Positions 23,219-31,117 of a stretch of DNA of 64,000 nucleotides are shown one piece after another; position 1 is the first letter of the stretch; each line of letters begins with the position of its first letter. The stretch covers positions 186,001-250,000 of the forward strand of contig NZ_JABUMX010000002.1 of the NCBI RefSeq assembly GCF_013327855.1, in the 5' to 3' direction. This stretch comes from Phyllobacterium pellucidum (GTDB lineage Bacteria; Pseudomonadota; Alphaproteobacteria; Rhizobiales; Rhizobiaceae). A program made the translations under genes and the position numbers. Below the pieces are notes generated by a model that was not told the DNA's origin, searched no databases, and worked only from the letters and a program-made list of their open reading frames with translations.

Positions 23219-23688
23219 TGGCCTACTCCAAAGACACATCCGTATCTGTCGAGCGCACCGAAGGCGAGATCAAGTCGATTATTCGCAAGTATGGCGCGAC
23301 AAGCTTTGCATCGTTCGAAAGCGGTGTGACGGCCATGATCGCCTTCGAAATGCAAGGCCGGCGCATCGTGTTCAAGCTGCCCCTGCCTGACAAGGATGCA
23401 AAGCAATTCCGGTTCACGCCTGGTCGAGGCTTGGCGCGAACCAAGGATCAGCAGTTGCTAGCATGGGAACAGGCTTGCCGATCACGCTGGCGGGCATTGT
23501 TGCTATCGATCAAAGCCAAGCTGGAAAGTGTCGAGGGGGGCATTGAGACGTTCGAAGATGCGTTCCTCGCCCATATCCAGATGCCCGATGGATTGTCCGT
23601 CTCGGAGCATGTGCGCCCGCGCATCGCGACCGCCTACGAAACCAATTCGATGCAGCCATTGTTGCCCGGCCCGCGGGGTGAGCAGTGA
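23218..23688 (+). CDS. Phage hypothetical protein (156 residues)
   Basis: A 156-residue protein. The start is placed at 23218 (MAYSKDTSVSVERTEGEIKS) because it overlaps the previous stop (TGATG). Segments SVSVERTEGEIKSIIRKYGATSFASF and LAWEQACRSRWRALLLSIKAKLESVEGGIETFEDAFLAHIQMPDG are strongly reminiscent of conserved rhizobial phage proteins of unknown function. Confidence 0.65.
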   Translation: MAYSKDTSVSVERTEGEIKSIIRKYGATSFASFESGVTAMIAFEMQGRRIVFKLPLPDKDAKQFRFTPGRGLARTKDQQLLAWEQACRSRWRALLLSIKAKLESVEGGIETFEDAFLAHIQMPDGLSVSEHVRPRIATAYETNSMQPLLPGPRGEQ

Positions 23689-24092
23689 TGGCCCGCCAAG
23701 TCGACGAGTGGATCGGCAAGACGGATGACACGAAGGCCCCGCCCCGCGTGCGCCAGCGCATCTATGACAGGGACAAAGGTGTCTGCCATCTCTGCAAACT
23801 GCAGATCAAGACGGGCGAGACGTGGCAAGCCGACCACGTCGTAGCCCTGATCAATGGCGGAAAGAACGCCGAGAGCAACCTCGCGCCGGCCCATTCTCAT
23901 TGTCACCTCGGCAAGACAGCGTTGGACGTTAAGGAGAAGGCCAAGGTCGCCAAGGTGCGCGCCAAGCATACCGGCGTCACTCGGCCGAAGGGCTCGGTCA
24001 AATCCGCCGGGTTCGCCAAGGTCGTTAAGACCAAGCCGGCTCACACCAAATCCCTCCCGCCTCGCCGTTTATTCGAAAGGATCGAACCATGA
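23688..24092 (+). CDS. HNH endonuclease
   Basis: A 134-residue HNH nuclease: CHLCKLQIKTGETWQADHVVALINGGKNAESNLAPAHSHCHLGKT contains a zinc-knuckle pair (CHLC and SHCH) and the ADH-N-H catalytic core. Basic C-terminal tail. In phages, such nucleases sit beside terminases or in early regions; here no terminase is present. Starts at 23688, overlapping the preceding stop. Confidence 0.85.
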   Translation: MARQVDEWIGKTDDTKAPPRVRQRIYDRDKGVCHLCKLQIKTGETWQADHVVALINGGKNAESNLAPAHSHCHLGKTALDVKEKAKVAKVRAKHTGVTRPKGSVKSAGFAKVVKTKPAHTKSLPPRRLFERIEP

Positions 24093-24205
24093 TGTACGGG
24101 CAGCGTTTTAAAGGCTGGCTCGCCGACTTCACTGTTATCGCCGGGCCGCTCGTTGTCGTCGGCCTTGTCCTGCTGGCTGTTTTTGTGAGGTGCGTAGGGT
24201 CATGA
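24089..24205 (+). CDS. 38-residue membrane micro-protein
   Basis: ORF of 38 residues: MMYGQRFKGWLADF, then a helix (FTVIAGPLVVVGLVLLAVFV). Both ends overlap the neighbouring genes by four bases (ATGA). Function unknown. Confidence 0.5.
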   Translation: MMYGQRFKGWLADFTVIAGPLVVVGLVLLAVFVRCVGS

Positions 24206-24411
24206 CCCGCTGCCGATGGATACGCGATCCAAAGGTTCCTGGGGGAAGGTTCCTTGTCCCCGGATGTTGGAACCGCGTCATCCATGGCGACTGCGCTGAC
24301 TGCCATTGCGTCGGCTTCGATGCAGCAGAGGCAGAGACGTTTGAAGAAAAGGTCGAGCGCGCGCTTGAAGACATTGTTGACCGCATCAAGAAATTGGAAA
24401 CCCGCCCATGA
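24202..24411 (+). CDS. Small cysteine-rich phage protein
   Basis: A 69-residue protein (MTRCRWIRDPKVPGGRFLVPGC) with a VIHGDCADCHCVG cluster that could bind zinc, and a helical tail (FEEKVERALEDIVDRIKKLE). It overlaps the preceding micro-protein (ATGA) and the next gene. No family is recognised. Confidence 0.55.
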   Translation: MTRCRWIRDPKVPGGRFLVPGCWNRVIHGDCADCHCVGFDAAEAETFEEKVERALEDIVDRIKKLETRP

Positions 24412-24824
24412 CCAGGATTCAACTTCGCCATGAAACAATGAGCCCGATATTTGACAAGTGGCATGTCGGAGGCACACCCTTCCCCGCGGTCTTCCATCGC
24501 TTCACCGAGCCGGATCAAGGAGATCCCCATGATCATCCCTTCGCGTTCCGCTCAATCATCCTACATGGCGGGTACGTTGAGGAGGTGTTCGATCCTGAGA
24601 GCGGCTTGGTCGACGTCATTGCTCGGCCACCGGGTGATAGTTTCAGGATCGAAGCCACCCACATCCACCGGATCATTTCTCTTCCCGCCGGAGAGTGCTG
24701 GACGCTGATGCTGCCCGAGAAATGCGAACGCACTTCCTGCTTCTGGCAGTTTCGTGATGACGGCGCCTACTTTCGTAAATGGCACGACGAGGCGTGGACG
24801 GCCCATCGAAAGGGTGCAGCATGA
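24408..24824 (+). CDS. Cupin-like phage protein
   Basis: A 138-residue protein with histidines spaced as in cupin metal sites: DPHDHPFAFRSIILHGGYVEEV and a later RIEATHIHRIISLPAGECWTLML. The fold is probably a small metal-binding beta-barrel; enzymatic role unknown. Overlaps its neighbours (ATGA both sides). Confidence 0.6.
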   Translation: MTRIQLRHETMSPIFDKWHVGGTPFPAVFHRFTEPDQGDPHDHPFAFRSIILHGGYVEEVFDPESGLVDVIARPPGDSFRIEATHIHRIISLPAGECWTLMLPEKCERTSCFWQFRDDGAYFRKWHDEAWTAHRKGAA

Positions 24825-25081
24825 GCCAACAAGCACCATATTGGCCCGCTGCCATGCCACTGCACCAGGCGGCGGCATATTGCGGCCTATCCGTAGACAC
24901 ATTCAAGGAGGTCTGCCCCGTTAAGCCTCTTTCATTCACGCAATCCACACGCGGCGATCGATATCTTCGCGCCCGGCTCGATGAATGGATGGACAGTCTC
25001 GATACAAACAAGTCAAAGTCACCCGTCAAGTCGTTCGGGGACATGTTCAATGGTGGTAAGAGTGAAGCTTACCGGGCTTAA
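24821..25081 (+). CDS. Excisionase-like helix-turn-helix protein
   Basis: An 86-residue protein immediately before, and overlapping, the integrase. MPLHQAAAYCGLSVDTFKEVC is the short winged-helix start of AlpA/Xis-type excisionases (LxxAAxYxGxS), and RYLRARLDEWMDSL the typical end. It would direct excision with the integrase. Start chosen at 24821 to overlap the preceding stop. Confidence 0.75.
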   Translation: MSQQAPYWPAAMPLHQAAAYCGLSVDTFKEVCPVKPLSFTQSTRGDRYLRARLDEWMDSLDTNKSKSPVKSFGDMFNGGKSEAYRA

Positions 25082-26129
25082 CGTTCGCCAATCTCGGGGT
25101 AAATGGTACGTGTCCCTAAGAGCGACAGGTGACAGCCTTTTAAAGGGCTTCGAGGGCTCACGGGACCAACTTGACAAAGCCATGGCCACGCCGGCTTTCC
25201 TTCAGGCCTATAATGCCTCAAAGGCACGCGATCGGCGCCCCGTCTATGCTGAGGGCACTCTTGGTGATCTGATCAAATGGTTTCAGGAAGAATGCCCACG
25301 CTGGGACAAACTGTCCGAAGCGAGCAAAGAGGACTACACGAAGAGTTTCAAGTATCTGGAACCGGGCTACGAGTTCGCAGTCAAAGACCTGACTCCGCCT
25401 GACATCTACACATTGCGCAACAAGGCGGCCAAAGCCAAATGGGGCCGGTTTGCGGACAAACTCGTCACTCACCTCTCTACGATCTTCAAGGAAGCGGCCA
25501 AGGTGGGGAAGATCGCCACGAATCCCGCCGCTGGTGTCGAGAAGCTGCACAAGGCTGATCCGAACGCCAATCATGAGTGGAGAATGGAAGAGGTGGCAGT
25601 CGCCCTCGCTTTTGCGCCCGATTATCTCATCACCCCCCTTATGCTCGCCCGCTTCCAGGGATTCCGCGGCCAGACGATCGCAGCTATGACATGGGCGTCA
25701 TACATCAGGGATAACCAGTTTGGGCGCGCGTTTTCCGTCGACCTGCGCAAGAACAATCAAATGGATTCGTGGTTTCCCTGCACACCTGAGATGATGTCCC
25801 ACTTGGAGGCCGTCGCGCGTCCATCAACCTTCATTTGCGTGAGTAGCGATCGAAAGCCATGGAAGGACGAGAAGGCTCTCCAAGGGGCTGTCAGCGCCTA
25901 TCTGTCAGCCTTGAAGGAAGAAAATCTGATCAGGGAAGGCTGCACCTTGCACGGCCTTCGGGTGACATACGCTGCCGACATTCGCCGGCGAGGACACGAC
26001 AAGGGGATGGTGGCGGATGCGCTTGGGGATAAGTCGGAGAGGATGGGCGCACACTACACCCGGCATGTCGAAAAAGAGGCGAGTCTTATCCGCATCTTTG
26101 ACCGGAAAAACGGTGTGCAAAACAGCTAG
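25050..26129 (+). CDS. Tyrosine-family site-specific integrase
   Basis: A 359-residue phage integrase. Catalytic residues visible: Arg206 (FQGFRGQT), Lys near 234, HGLR with His301 and Arg304, and Tyr336 (GAHYTRH). The N-terminal SAM-like core-binding domain is about residues 65-165 (LGDLIKWFQEE to NPAAGVEKL). All catalytic positions seem intact, so the enzyme may still be active. It ends 75 bases before the tRNA-Leu fragment, the right attachment side. The start is taken at 25050; the frame is open to 24981. Confidence 0.88.
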   Translation: MVVRVKLTGLNVRQSRGKWYVSLRATGDSLLKGFEGSRDQLDKAMATPAFLQAYNASKARDRRPVYAEGTLGDLIKWFQEECPRWDKLSEASKEDYTKSFKYLEPGYEFAVKDLTPPDIYTLRNKAAKAKWGRFADKLVTHLSTIFKEAAKVGKIATNPAAGVEKLHKADPNANHEWRMEEVAVALAFAPDYLITPLMLARFQGFRGQTIAAMTWASYIRDNQFGRAFSVDLRKNNQMDSWFPCTPEMMSHLEAVARPSTFICVSSDRKPWKDEKALQGAVSAYLSALKEENLIREGCTLHGLRVTYAADIRRRGHDKGMVADALGDKSERMGAHYTRHVEKEASLIRIFDRKNGVQNS

Positions 26130-26203
26130 TTTTCCATCGTTTTTGATCGACTTTTTCCCTAGGGGTGGCGGAAAAACCGTAATTAAATCAATAAGCGTGA
26201 AGT

Positions 26204-26243
26204 ATTTTAAGTCCCTTGCGTCTACCAGTTTCGCCACGTCCGC
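26204..26243 (-). pseudogene. Orphan 5' half of tRNA-Leu (anticodon UAA): right att side
   Basis: On the minus strand the first 40 bases of a tRNA-Leu are intact: acceptor GCGGACG, the D-arm GGCGAAACTGGTAGACGC, the anticodon 5' stem AGGGA and loop CTTAAAA with anticodon TAA. After the loop the sequence reads TACTT instead of TCCCT, and no variable arm, T-arm or CCA follows. The crossover seems to lie in the anticodon loop. No 3' half or complete copy is present elsewhere in the window. Confidence 0.75.
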
Positions 26244-26391
26244 GCGCTTTGCTTTTCGACGGTTCAGGCGATTCAGTCAATCGTTGATTTGCCCTCGCCG
26301 GCCTTCCAAGGGAAGAGCAACGACGCCCATCGGAAATGGCTTGCCGCAGGCCCCGCCTGCAATTACCGTCGCCGTCCGATAGGAGAATCTG

Positions 26392-27144
26392 ATGTCGAAC
26401 GAAGTCGTGACCGCTGCCATGCTTGCCATCGGGGATGAATTGCTCTCCGGCCGGACAAAGGACAAGAATATCGGCCATCTCGCCGATATCCTGACAGCGG
26501 TCGGCATTGACCTTGAGGAGGTGCGCATCGTTCCCGACGAGCAAGACCGCATCGTCGAGGCGCTGAATGCGCTGCGCGCCCGCTATGACTACGTCTTCAC
26601 CTCCGGCGGCATTGGTCCAACGCATGACGACATCACCGCCGATGCCATCGCCAAGGCATTCGATGTGCCGTGCGAACATGATGCCAGGGCCATGAAGATC
26701 ATGGGCGACAATTATGCGGCGCGCGGCATCGAGTTTACCGAAAGCCGCCAGCGCATGGCCCGCATGCCGCGCGGATCAGAGCATATCGCCAATCCGGTTT
26801 CAACGGCCCCAGGCTTTCATATCGGCAATGTCTATGTGATGGCGGGCGTTCCATCGGTTTTCCAGGCCATGCTCGATAACGTCTTGCCGACTTTGCGTGT
26901 CGGCCAGCAGTTGCTGTCGCGCTCGGTGAATTGCCCGTTTGGCGAAGGAACGATCGCCACTGCCCTGCGCGATATCCAGGCCGCCCATCCCGATACGATC
27001 ATCGGGTCCTATCCGAAATATGAAAATGACAGGTTCTCGACTGAACTCGTCATCCGGGCTCGCGATAAGGAAAAACTCATCGCTGCGGAAACCGCGGTCA
27101 GGAATATGGTCGAGGGCCTGTCGGCGTCGCAGCTTGGACGCTGA
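26392..27144 (+). CDS. CinA-like / molybdopterin-binding domain protein
   Basis: A 250-residue protein of the MoCF/CinA N-terminal family: MLAIGDELLSGRTKDKN and the diagnostic TSGGIGPTHDDITADAIAKAF are present. It lacks the C-terminal amidase domain of full CinA, as in the alphaproteobacterial short form, whose role (nucleotide or NAD metabolism) is not settled. The start has a good ribosome-binding site (AGGAGA). It is the first host gene right of the prophage. Confidence 0.87.
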   Translation: MSNEVVTAAMLAIGDELLSGRTKDKNIGHLADILTAVGIDLEEVRIVPDEQDRIVEALNALRARYDYVFTSGGIGPTHDDITADAIAKAFDVPCEHDARAMKIMGDNYAARGIEFTESRQRMARMPRGSEHIANPVSTAPGFHIGNVYVMAGVPSVFQAMLDNVLPTLRVGQQLLSRSVNCPFGEGTIATALRDIQAAHPDTIIGSYPKYENDRFSTELVIRARDKEKLIAAETAVRNMVEGLSASQLGR

Positions 27145-27253
27145 GACACATCGAATTGACGCCAGCCTACGGAAAACGCAAAGAAATTCTTGTGTTTAAG
27201 GGGTATAATACTGTCAGATGCGCCGGGCGGCGCAAGATATGATGGAGACCACC

Positions 27254-28096
27254 ATGGCATTTCGCACGATCATCGCATTCATTCGCAGCGAACGTGAAGC
27301 AAAGAGAGTGATCGATGCCGCAAGACTGATTGCTTCGTCGAGCGAGCGAACCCACATTATTGGTCTCTATACGATCCCTTCGCCGATCGTTTACGCCGAT
27401 CCTACCGGCTTTGCCGATACGACGCTGTTCGAAGCGCATGAGCAGCGGCACAAGGAAAATTCCGAGGCGATCACCAAGCTTTTCAATGCCGAAATGGGGC
27501 GCGGCAAGATCAGCCATGAATTTCGCATCGTGCGCTCGGAAAGCAGCAGTCCTTCCGCCGGCGTCACGCAAAGTGCATTGCGCGCCGATATAATCATTGC
27601 TGGCCAGCCTGACCCGAACGATCCCGACAGCGTCAACGACGTCACCGATCCGCTTGTGATGGAAAGCGGCCGGCCGGTGCTCTTCGTTCCCTACAAGGTC
27701 AGCATCCCGGAACGGATCGACCATGTGGTGCTCGCCTTCAATGGCAAGCGCGAGGCGTCGCGCGCCGCGTTCGATGCGCTTCCCCTGCTTCTCAAGGCGC
27801 ACTCCGTCGATATCCTGTGGATCGATCCCAAGAAGCCGCTCGATCCCAGCCTCGAAATCCCGGGCACGCCGCTTTCCGATGCGTTGCGGCGCCACGGCGT
27901 CAACGTCACGCCCCACATCGTCGATTCCCATGGCGAGGCCACCGACAAGGTGTTGCGTCGCCGCATTGCCGAGACCAATGCATCGCTGTTCGTCATGGGT
28001 GCCTATAGCCAGTCGCGCCTGAAGGAATGGGTGTTTGGCGGCGTGACAAGTTCGATCATGGCGGACATGCCCTGCCTGACGCTGATGTCGCGCTAG
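27254..28096 (+). CDS. Universal stress protein (UspA family)
   Basis: A 280-residue protein with two Usp-like halves: [27 protein letters not shown] at the start and [29 protein letters not shown] in the second half, ending with [27 protein letters not shown], the nucleotide-site signature G-x2-G-x(9)-G-S/T pattern. The start at 27254 has GGAGACC before it; the frame extends to 27218. Role: stress tolerance; substrate unknown. Confidence 0.85.
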   Translation: MAFRTIIAFIRSEREAKRVIDAARLIASSSERTHIIGLYTIPSPIVYADPTGFADTTLFEAHEQRHKENSEAITKLFNAEMGRGKISHEFRIVRSESSSPSAGVTQSALRADIIIAGQPDPNDPDSVNDVTDPLVMESGRPVLFVPYKVSIPERIDHVVLAFNGKREASRAAFDALPLLLKAHSVDILWIDPKKPLDPSLEIPGTPLSDALRRHGVNVTPHIVDSHGEATDKVLRRRIAETNASLFVMGAYSQSRLKEWVFGGVTSSIMADMPCLTLMSR

Positions 28097-28241
28097 CGCC
28101 CGCAATACACATATTTCGAGTACTCGCGATGGGCCAACATCGCATGCCGCTTGCCATCGGCCGGCATTTGCCGCTATTGCGAAATGCATTCCGAGCGGAT
28201 TTCCGCTATTTTATCGATCCAGCCTTATTGGAGTGCGCGCC

Positions 28242-28739
28242 ATGTCCCTGCCCGACAAAGCTTTTCCGGTCTCCTGGGACCAGTTTCATCGCGACGCGCG
28301 CGCCCTCGCCTGGCGCGTTGCCGGGATGCAGCGGGAATGGCGCGCCATGGTGGCGATCACGCGCGGCGGGCTTGTGCCAGCAGCGATCATCTGCCGCGAA
28401 CTCGGCATAAGGATGATCGAGACAGTCTGCATCGCCTCCTACCATGATTATGACGAGCAGGGCGATCTCAAGGTGCTGAAGGATGTCGATGCGCGGCTCC
28501 TCGAAAACGAGGGCGAAGGCATCCTCGTTGTCGACGACCTCACCGATACCGGCAAGACGGCGGCGATCGTCCGCTCGATGATGCCAAAGGCGCATTTCGC
28601 CACTGTCTATGCCAAGCCCAAGGGCCGCCCGCTCATCGATACGTTCGTTACGGAAGTCTCGCAGGATACCTGGATATATTTCCCCTGGGACATGGGCCTG
28701 ACATATCAGGAACCGATAACCAAGGGACACCGTGGCTGA
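28242..28739 (+). CDS. gpt: Xanthine-guanine phosphoribosyltransferase
   Basis: A 165-residue type I phosphoribosyltransferase. The PRPP-binding motif [14 protein letters not shown] and an early [21 protein letters not shown] are conserved, with YFPWDMG near the end, typical for Gpt. It converts xanthine and guanine with PRPP to XMP and GMP (purine salvage). Length standard. The start at 28242 is preferred over the open upstream frame. Confidence 0.9.
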   Translation: MSLPDKAFPVSWDQFHRDARALAWRVAGMQREWRAMVAITRGGLVPAAIICRELGIRMIETVCIASYHDYDEQGDLKVLKDVDARLLENEGEGILVVDDLTDTGKTAAIVRSMMPKAHFATVYAKPKGRPLIDTFVTEVSQDTWIYFPWDMGLTYQEPITKGHRG

Positions 28740-28742
28740 TCG

Positions 28743-29783
28743 CTAGAGCCAGCCGCTCTTGCGGAACCGCCAGAAGAGAATCAGGCACACGCACAGCATC
28801 AGCGCCATGATCCAGTAATAGCCGTTGGGCGAGTCGAGTTCGGGCATGTATTTGAAGTTCATGCCGTAGATCCCGGCAATTGCAGTCGGCACGGCGAGGA
28901 TTGCCGCCCAGGCAGCAAGCCGCTTGGAAATAATCGTCTCCTGGCTTTGACCGACAAGCAAGCTCGCCTCGAAGGCGAAGGCGAGAACCTCGCGCAAACC
29001 GTCGATCTTTTCCTGCACCGTGCGCACATGGTCTGTCACATCGCGAAACAGGGGCTGCATCGCAGTCTGTATCTGCGGCAGGTCCGTATTGCTGAGCCGC
29101 CCGCATACATCGACCAGCGGACCAATGGCGTTGCGCAGGCGCAAAAGATCGCGCCGAAGCATGTAGAGCCGCTCGAGATCGCTGCTGGTCATGGGCTTGG
29201 TCAGGACGCGATCTTCGATCGACTCGACCTCGTCATGGATCGACTCGAGCACCGGCATGTAATTGTCCACGATGAAATCGAGAATGGCGTAGAGGATGAA
29301 ATCCTCGCCCTTGGCCAGGGCATAGGGCGAAGTTTCCCAATGTTGGCGGACGGCCGTATAGGACGTTGAAGGTCCGTGACGGACGCTGACGAGATAACCC
29401 TTGCCGACAAAGACATGGGTCTCGCCGAAAGCCACCCGGTTGTCGATGAGTTGCGCTGTGCGCGCCACCACGAAAATGGCATCGCCATATTGCTCGAGCT
29501 TCGGCCGTTGGTGTGCGTGCTCGGCATCCTCGATCGCAAGGCTATGCAGGCCAAACTGGTTCTGTACCCGGTGCAGGAGTTCGCCGTCAGGCTCGAGCAG
29601 CCCGATCCACACCACATGTCCGTCTTTCTTGGACCAGTTGCCCGCCTCATCGATCGGAATATCCGCAATCCGCTTGCCATTGGCGTAAACACACGAGGCA
29701 ATGACGCTCGAACGGCCGGTGTCCGCGGTCGAAGTGTGCGAATGAGGTAAATCGTGCTCGAAAGACGAATGTTGGGAAACCAT
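28743..29783 (-). CDS. corA: CorA-family Mg2+/Co2+ transporter
   Basis: A 346-residue CorA-like channel: a cytosolic N-terminal domain and two C-terminal transmembrane helices, with the GMN signature (GIYGMNFKYMPELDSPNGYYW) at about residues 306-308. It forms a pentameric magnesium channel in the inner membrane. Start taken at 29783, preceded by GGAGGTGCA; the frame extends to 29873. Convergent with gpt, only 3 bases apart. Confidence 0.9.
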   Translation of the reverse strand: MVSQHSSFEHDLPHSHTSTADTGRSSVIASCVYANGKRIADIPIDEAGNWSKKDGHVVWIGLLEPDGELLHRVQNQFGLHSLAIEDAEHAHQRPKLEQYGDAIFVVARTAQLIDNRVAFGETHVFVGKGYLVSVRHGPSTSYTAVRQHWETSPYALAKGEDFILYAILDFIVDNYMPVLESIHDEVESIEDRVLTKPMTSSDLERLYMLRRDLLRLRNAIGPLVDVCGRLSNTDLPQIQTAMQPLFRDVTDHVRTVQEKIDGLREVLAFAFEASLLVGQSQETIISKRLAAWAAILAVPTAIAGIYGMNFKYMPELDSPNGYYWIMALMLCVCLILFWRFRKSGWL

Positions 29784-30026
29784 TGCACCTCCGATCGCGT
29801 TGAACGACAGATTATCGCGTGTAGCGATCCCTTTCCAGTTATCACTTGGTCGTGTGATTGGTTTGCGCTGCAATTAGAATGGTGGAGCGTGAGATTTTTG
29901 CACTGCTGTTCAAAAAATCGTCACAAGTGGCGTATAAGCAACCTGTAGTTGGGCCGAAACACTTGTGAATTCGGAGAATCGGTCCACATTAGTAGAAAAT
30001 AGTAAGACTAAAGTACGAGCGGACCA

Positions 30027-30509
30027 TTGAACGTAACCTACCTGGATGAGATCGTGACCGACAAGCGAATTGAATTGCCAAACGGCAAAATTCGCCAGGT
30101 GGCGGCGCTTGTCTATCGTACGAAGAAGAGCAAGACCGAAATCTTGCTGGTTACGAGCCGGGGTACCGGCCGCTGGGTGTTGCCCAAAGGCTGGCCGCAG
30201 GTCCGGAAGACTTTCGCTCAATCCGCACGCACCGAAGCCTATGAGGAAGCGGGCGCACGCGGCGATGTCGCGCCCTTCTCCATCGGCACCTACACCTACA
30301 AAAAGAGCGACATGTGCGACGGCGAGAATGGCGACTTCATTGTCGACGTTTTTCCGATGCATTTTTCCCGGCAGGAAAAGAACTGGCCGGAGCGCGGCCA
30401 GCGCCGCATCGAATGGATGAGCGTCGCCGCAGCAGCAGAATGCGTCGACGAGCCGGAATTGCGCGAGCTCATCGCCAGCTTCGATCCTGCAATCCTGGAT
30501 CTTCACTAG
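30027..30509 (+). CDS. Nudix hydrolase
   Basis: A 160-residue Nudix protein resembling diphosphoinositol-polyphosphate phosphohydrolases: WVLPKGWPQVRKTFAQSARTEAYEEAGARG is the Nudix box, but with K in place of the first E and T in place of R before EAYEEAG, so it is degenerate. Start codon TTG at 30027. The substrate is unknown. The 240 bases between corA and this gene hold no ORF I can support. Confidence 0.85.
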   Translation: MNVTYLDEIVTDKRIELPNGKIRQVAALVYRTKKSKTEILLVTSRGTGRWVLPKGWPQVRKTFAQSARTEAYEEAGARGDVAPFSIGTYTYKKSDMCDGENGDFIVDVFPMHFSRQEKNWPERGQRRIEWMSVAAAAECVDEPELRELIASFDPAILDLH

Positions 30510-30596
30510 TTTCAAGCTCGCTGATTCCGCTGACTTGACGATCGTCGTCGTTTTTCGCGACTTCCACAGGCGTTTTTTTCCGCAAGGTTCTCCCCG

Positions 30597-30605
30597 TTAT
30601 CCACA
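30597..30605. promoter_or_regulatory. DnaA box upstream of nrdJ
   Basis: TTATCCACA, the perfect E. coli-type DnaA consensus, lies 513 bases upstream of nrdJ, with a related TTCCACA 30 bases earlier. DnaA regulates ribonucleotide reductase genes in other bacteria, so this may link dNTP supply to replication. Confidence 0.5.
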
Positions 30606-30859
30606 TATGTGACACACAAGATATTGCGGTCACAAATATGTAAAAAACTATGCCTTGACGCTCACGCCCGAGTCATTTTTTATGATCGACGGCGTTGCGT
30701 TGGTGGCGTGGCCGGCGTGTCTGTTACCGGTCTTCTTACCAGTTTATGCAGGTTTTTCCGCAGCTTGGCCTGTTGTGCCAAGGCGTCGGCGAAGCTGTGC
30801 CCGGACGGACAACTTCTTTGCATCTGCTGGCAGATATTTCTTGGGTAAACGGCAATTTA

Positions 30860-30905
30860 ACACTATATTTAGTGTTTACAGGGTACAGTGAATACCAGAT
30901 AGTGT
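30860..30905. promoter_or_regulatory. Tandem NrdR-type boxes
   Basis: ACACTATATTTAGTGT (30860-30875), a perfect palindrome matching the NrdR consensus, and a weaker half-conserved box (ending TAGTGT, 30890-30905) 30 bases on. Paired boxes three helical turns apart are the usual layout for NrdR repression. Confidence 0.65.
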
Positions 30906-31012
30906 GAACACATCATAAAAGATGAATCACACGACAGGCGTCAAAAAAAGGGCCGCCAGGCCCGGAAATCATGCGGGCGACTGCGCCGATGACGGGTCGA
31001 GGAAATTCGGCT

Positions 31013-31032
31013 GGCTCCAGACCGCTGGAGCC
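31013..31032 (+). promoter_or_regulatory. Hairpin in the nrdJ leader
   Basis: A perfect 8-bp stem (GGCTCCAG with its complement) and 4-base loop within the roughly 200-base leader. It has no T-run. It could be part of an attenuator or a structured leader; no B12-riboswitch consensus is recognisable. Confidence 0.35.
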
Positions 31033-31087
31033 GGATAGGGCGGACATGTGTCCATAGCTGCGCGTCTCTTCACAGAGAGCCCGATGG

Positions 31088-31103
31088 ACACTATATATAG
31101 AGA
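31088..31103. promoter_or_regulatory. Third NrdR-type box near the nrdJ start
   Basis: ACACTATATATAGAGA, ten or more bases matching the NrdR consensus ACACWATATATWGTGT, ends 14 bases before the nrdJ ATG. It may overlap the promoter or the leader. Confidence 0.5.
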
Positions 31104-31117
31104 CAAGGACGAGAGAG

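Larger units (their letters stand above)
11950..26243. mobile_element. Defective prophage: immunity, early and integration module only
   Basis: A 14-kb block with a phage gene order: methyltransferase, DnaA-like and Cro-like genes to the left of a CI-type repressor, then an early rightward operon with RecT, DUF5131, HNH, excisionase-like and tyrosine integrase genes ending at a tRNA-Leu fragment. Repressor operators occur on both sides of the repressor block. No terminase, portal, capsid, tail or lysis gene is present, so the late half is missing. The left end is fused to a host gene. Confidence 0.82.

Noticed and set aside
30860..31117. Cobalamin riboswitch in the nrdJ leader
   Set aside because: I looked for the B12-box consensus and did not see it; only a simple hairpin and NrdR boxes are present.
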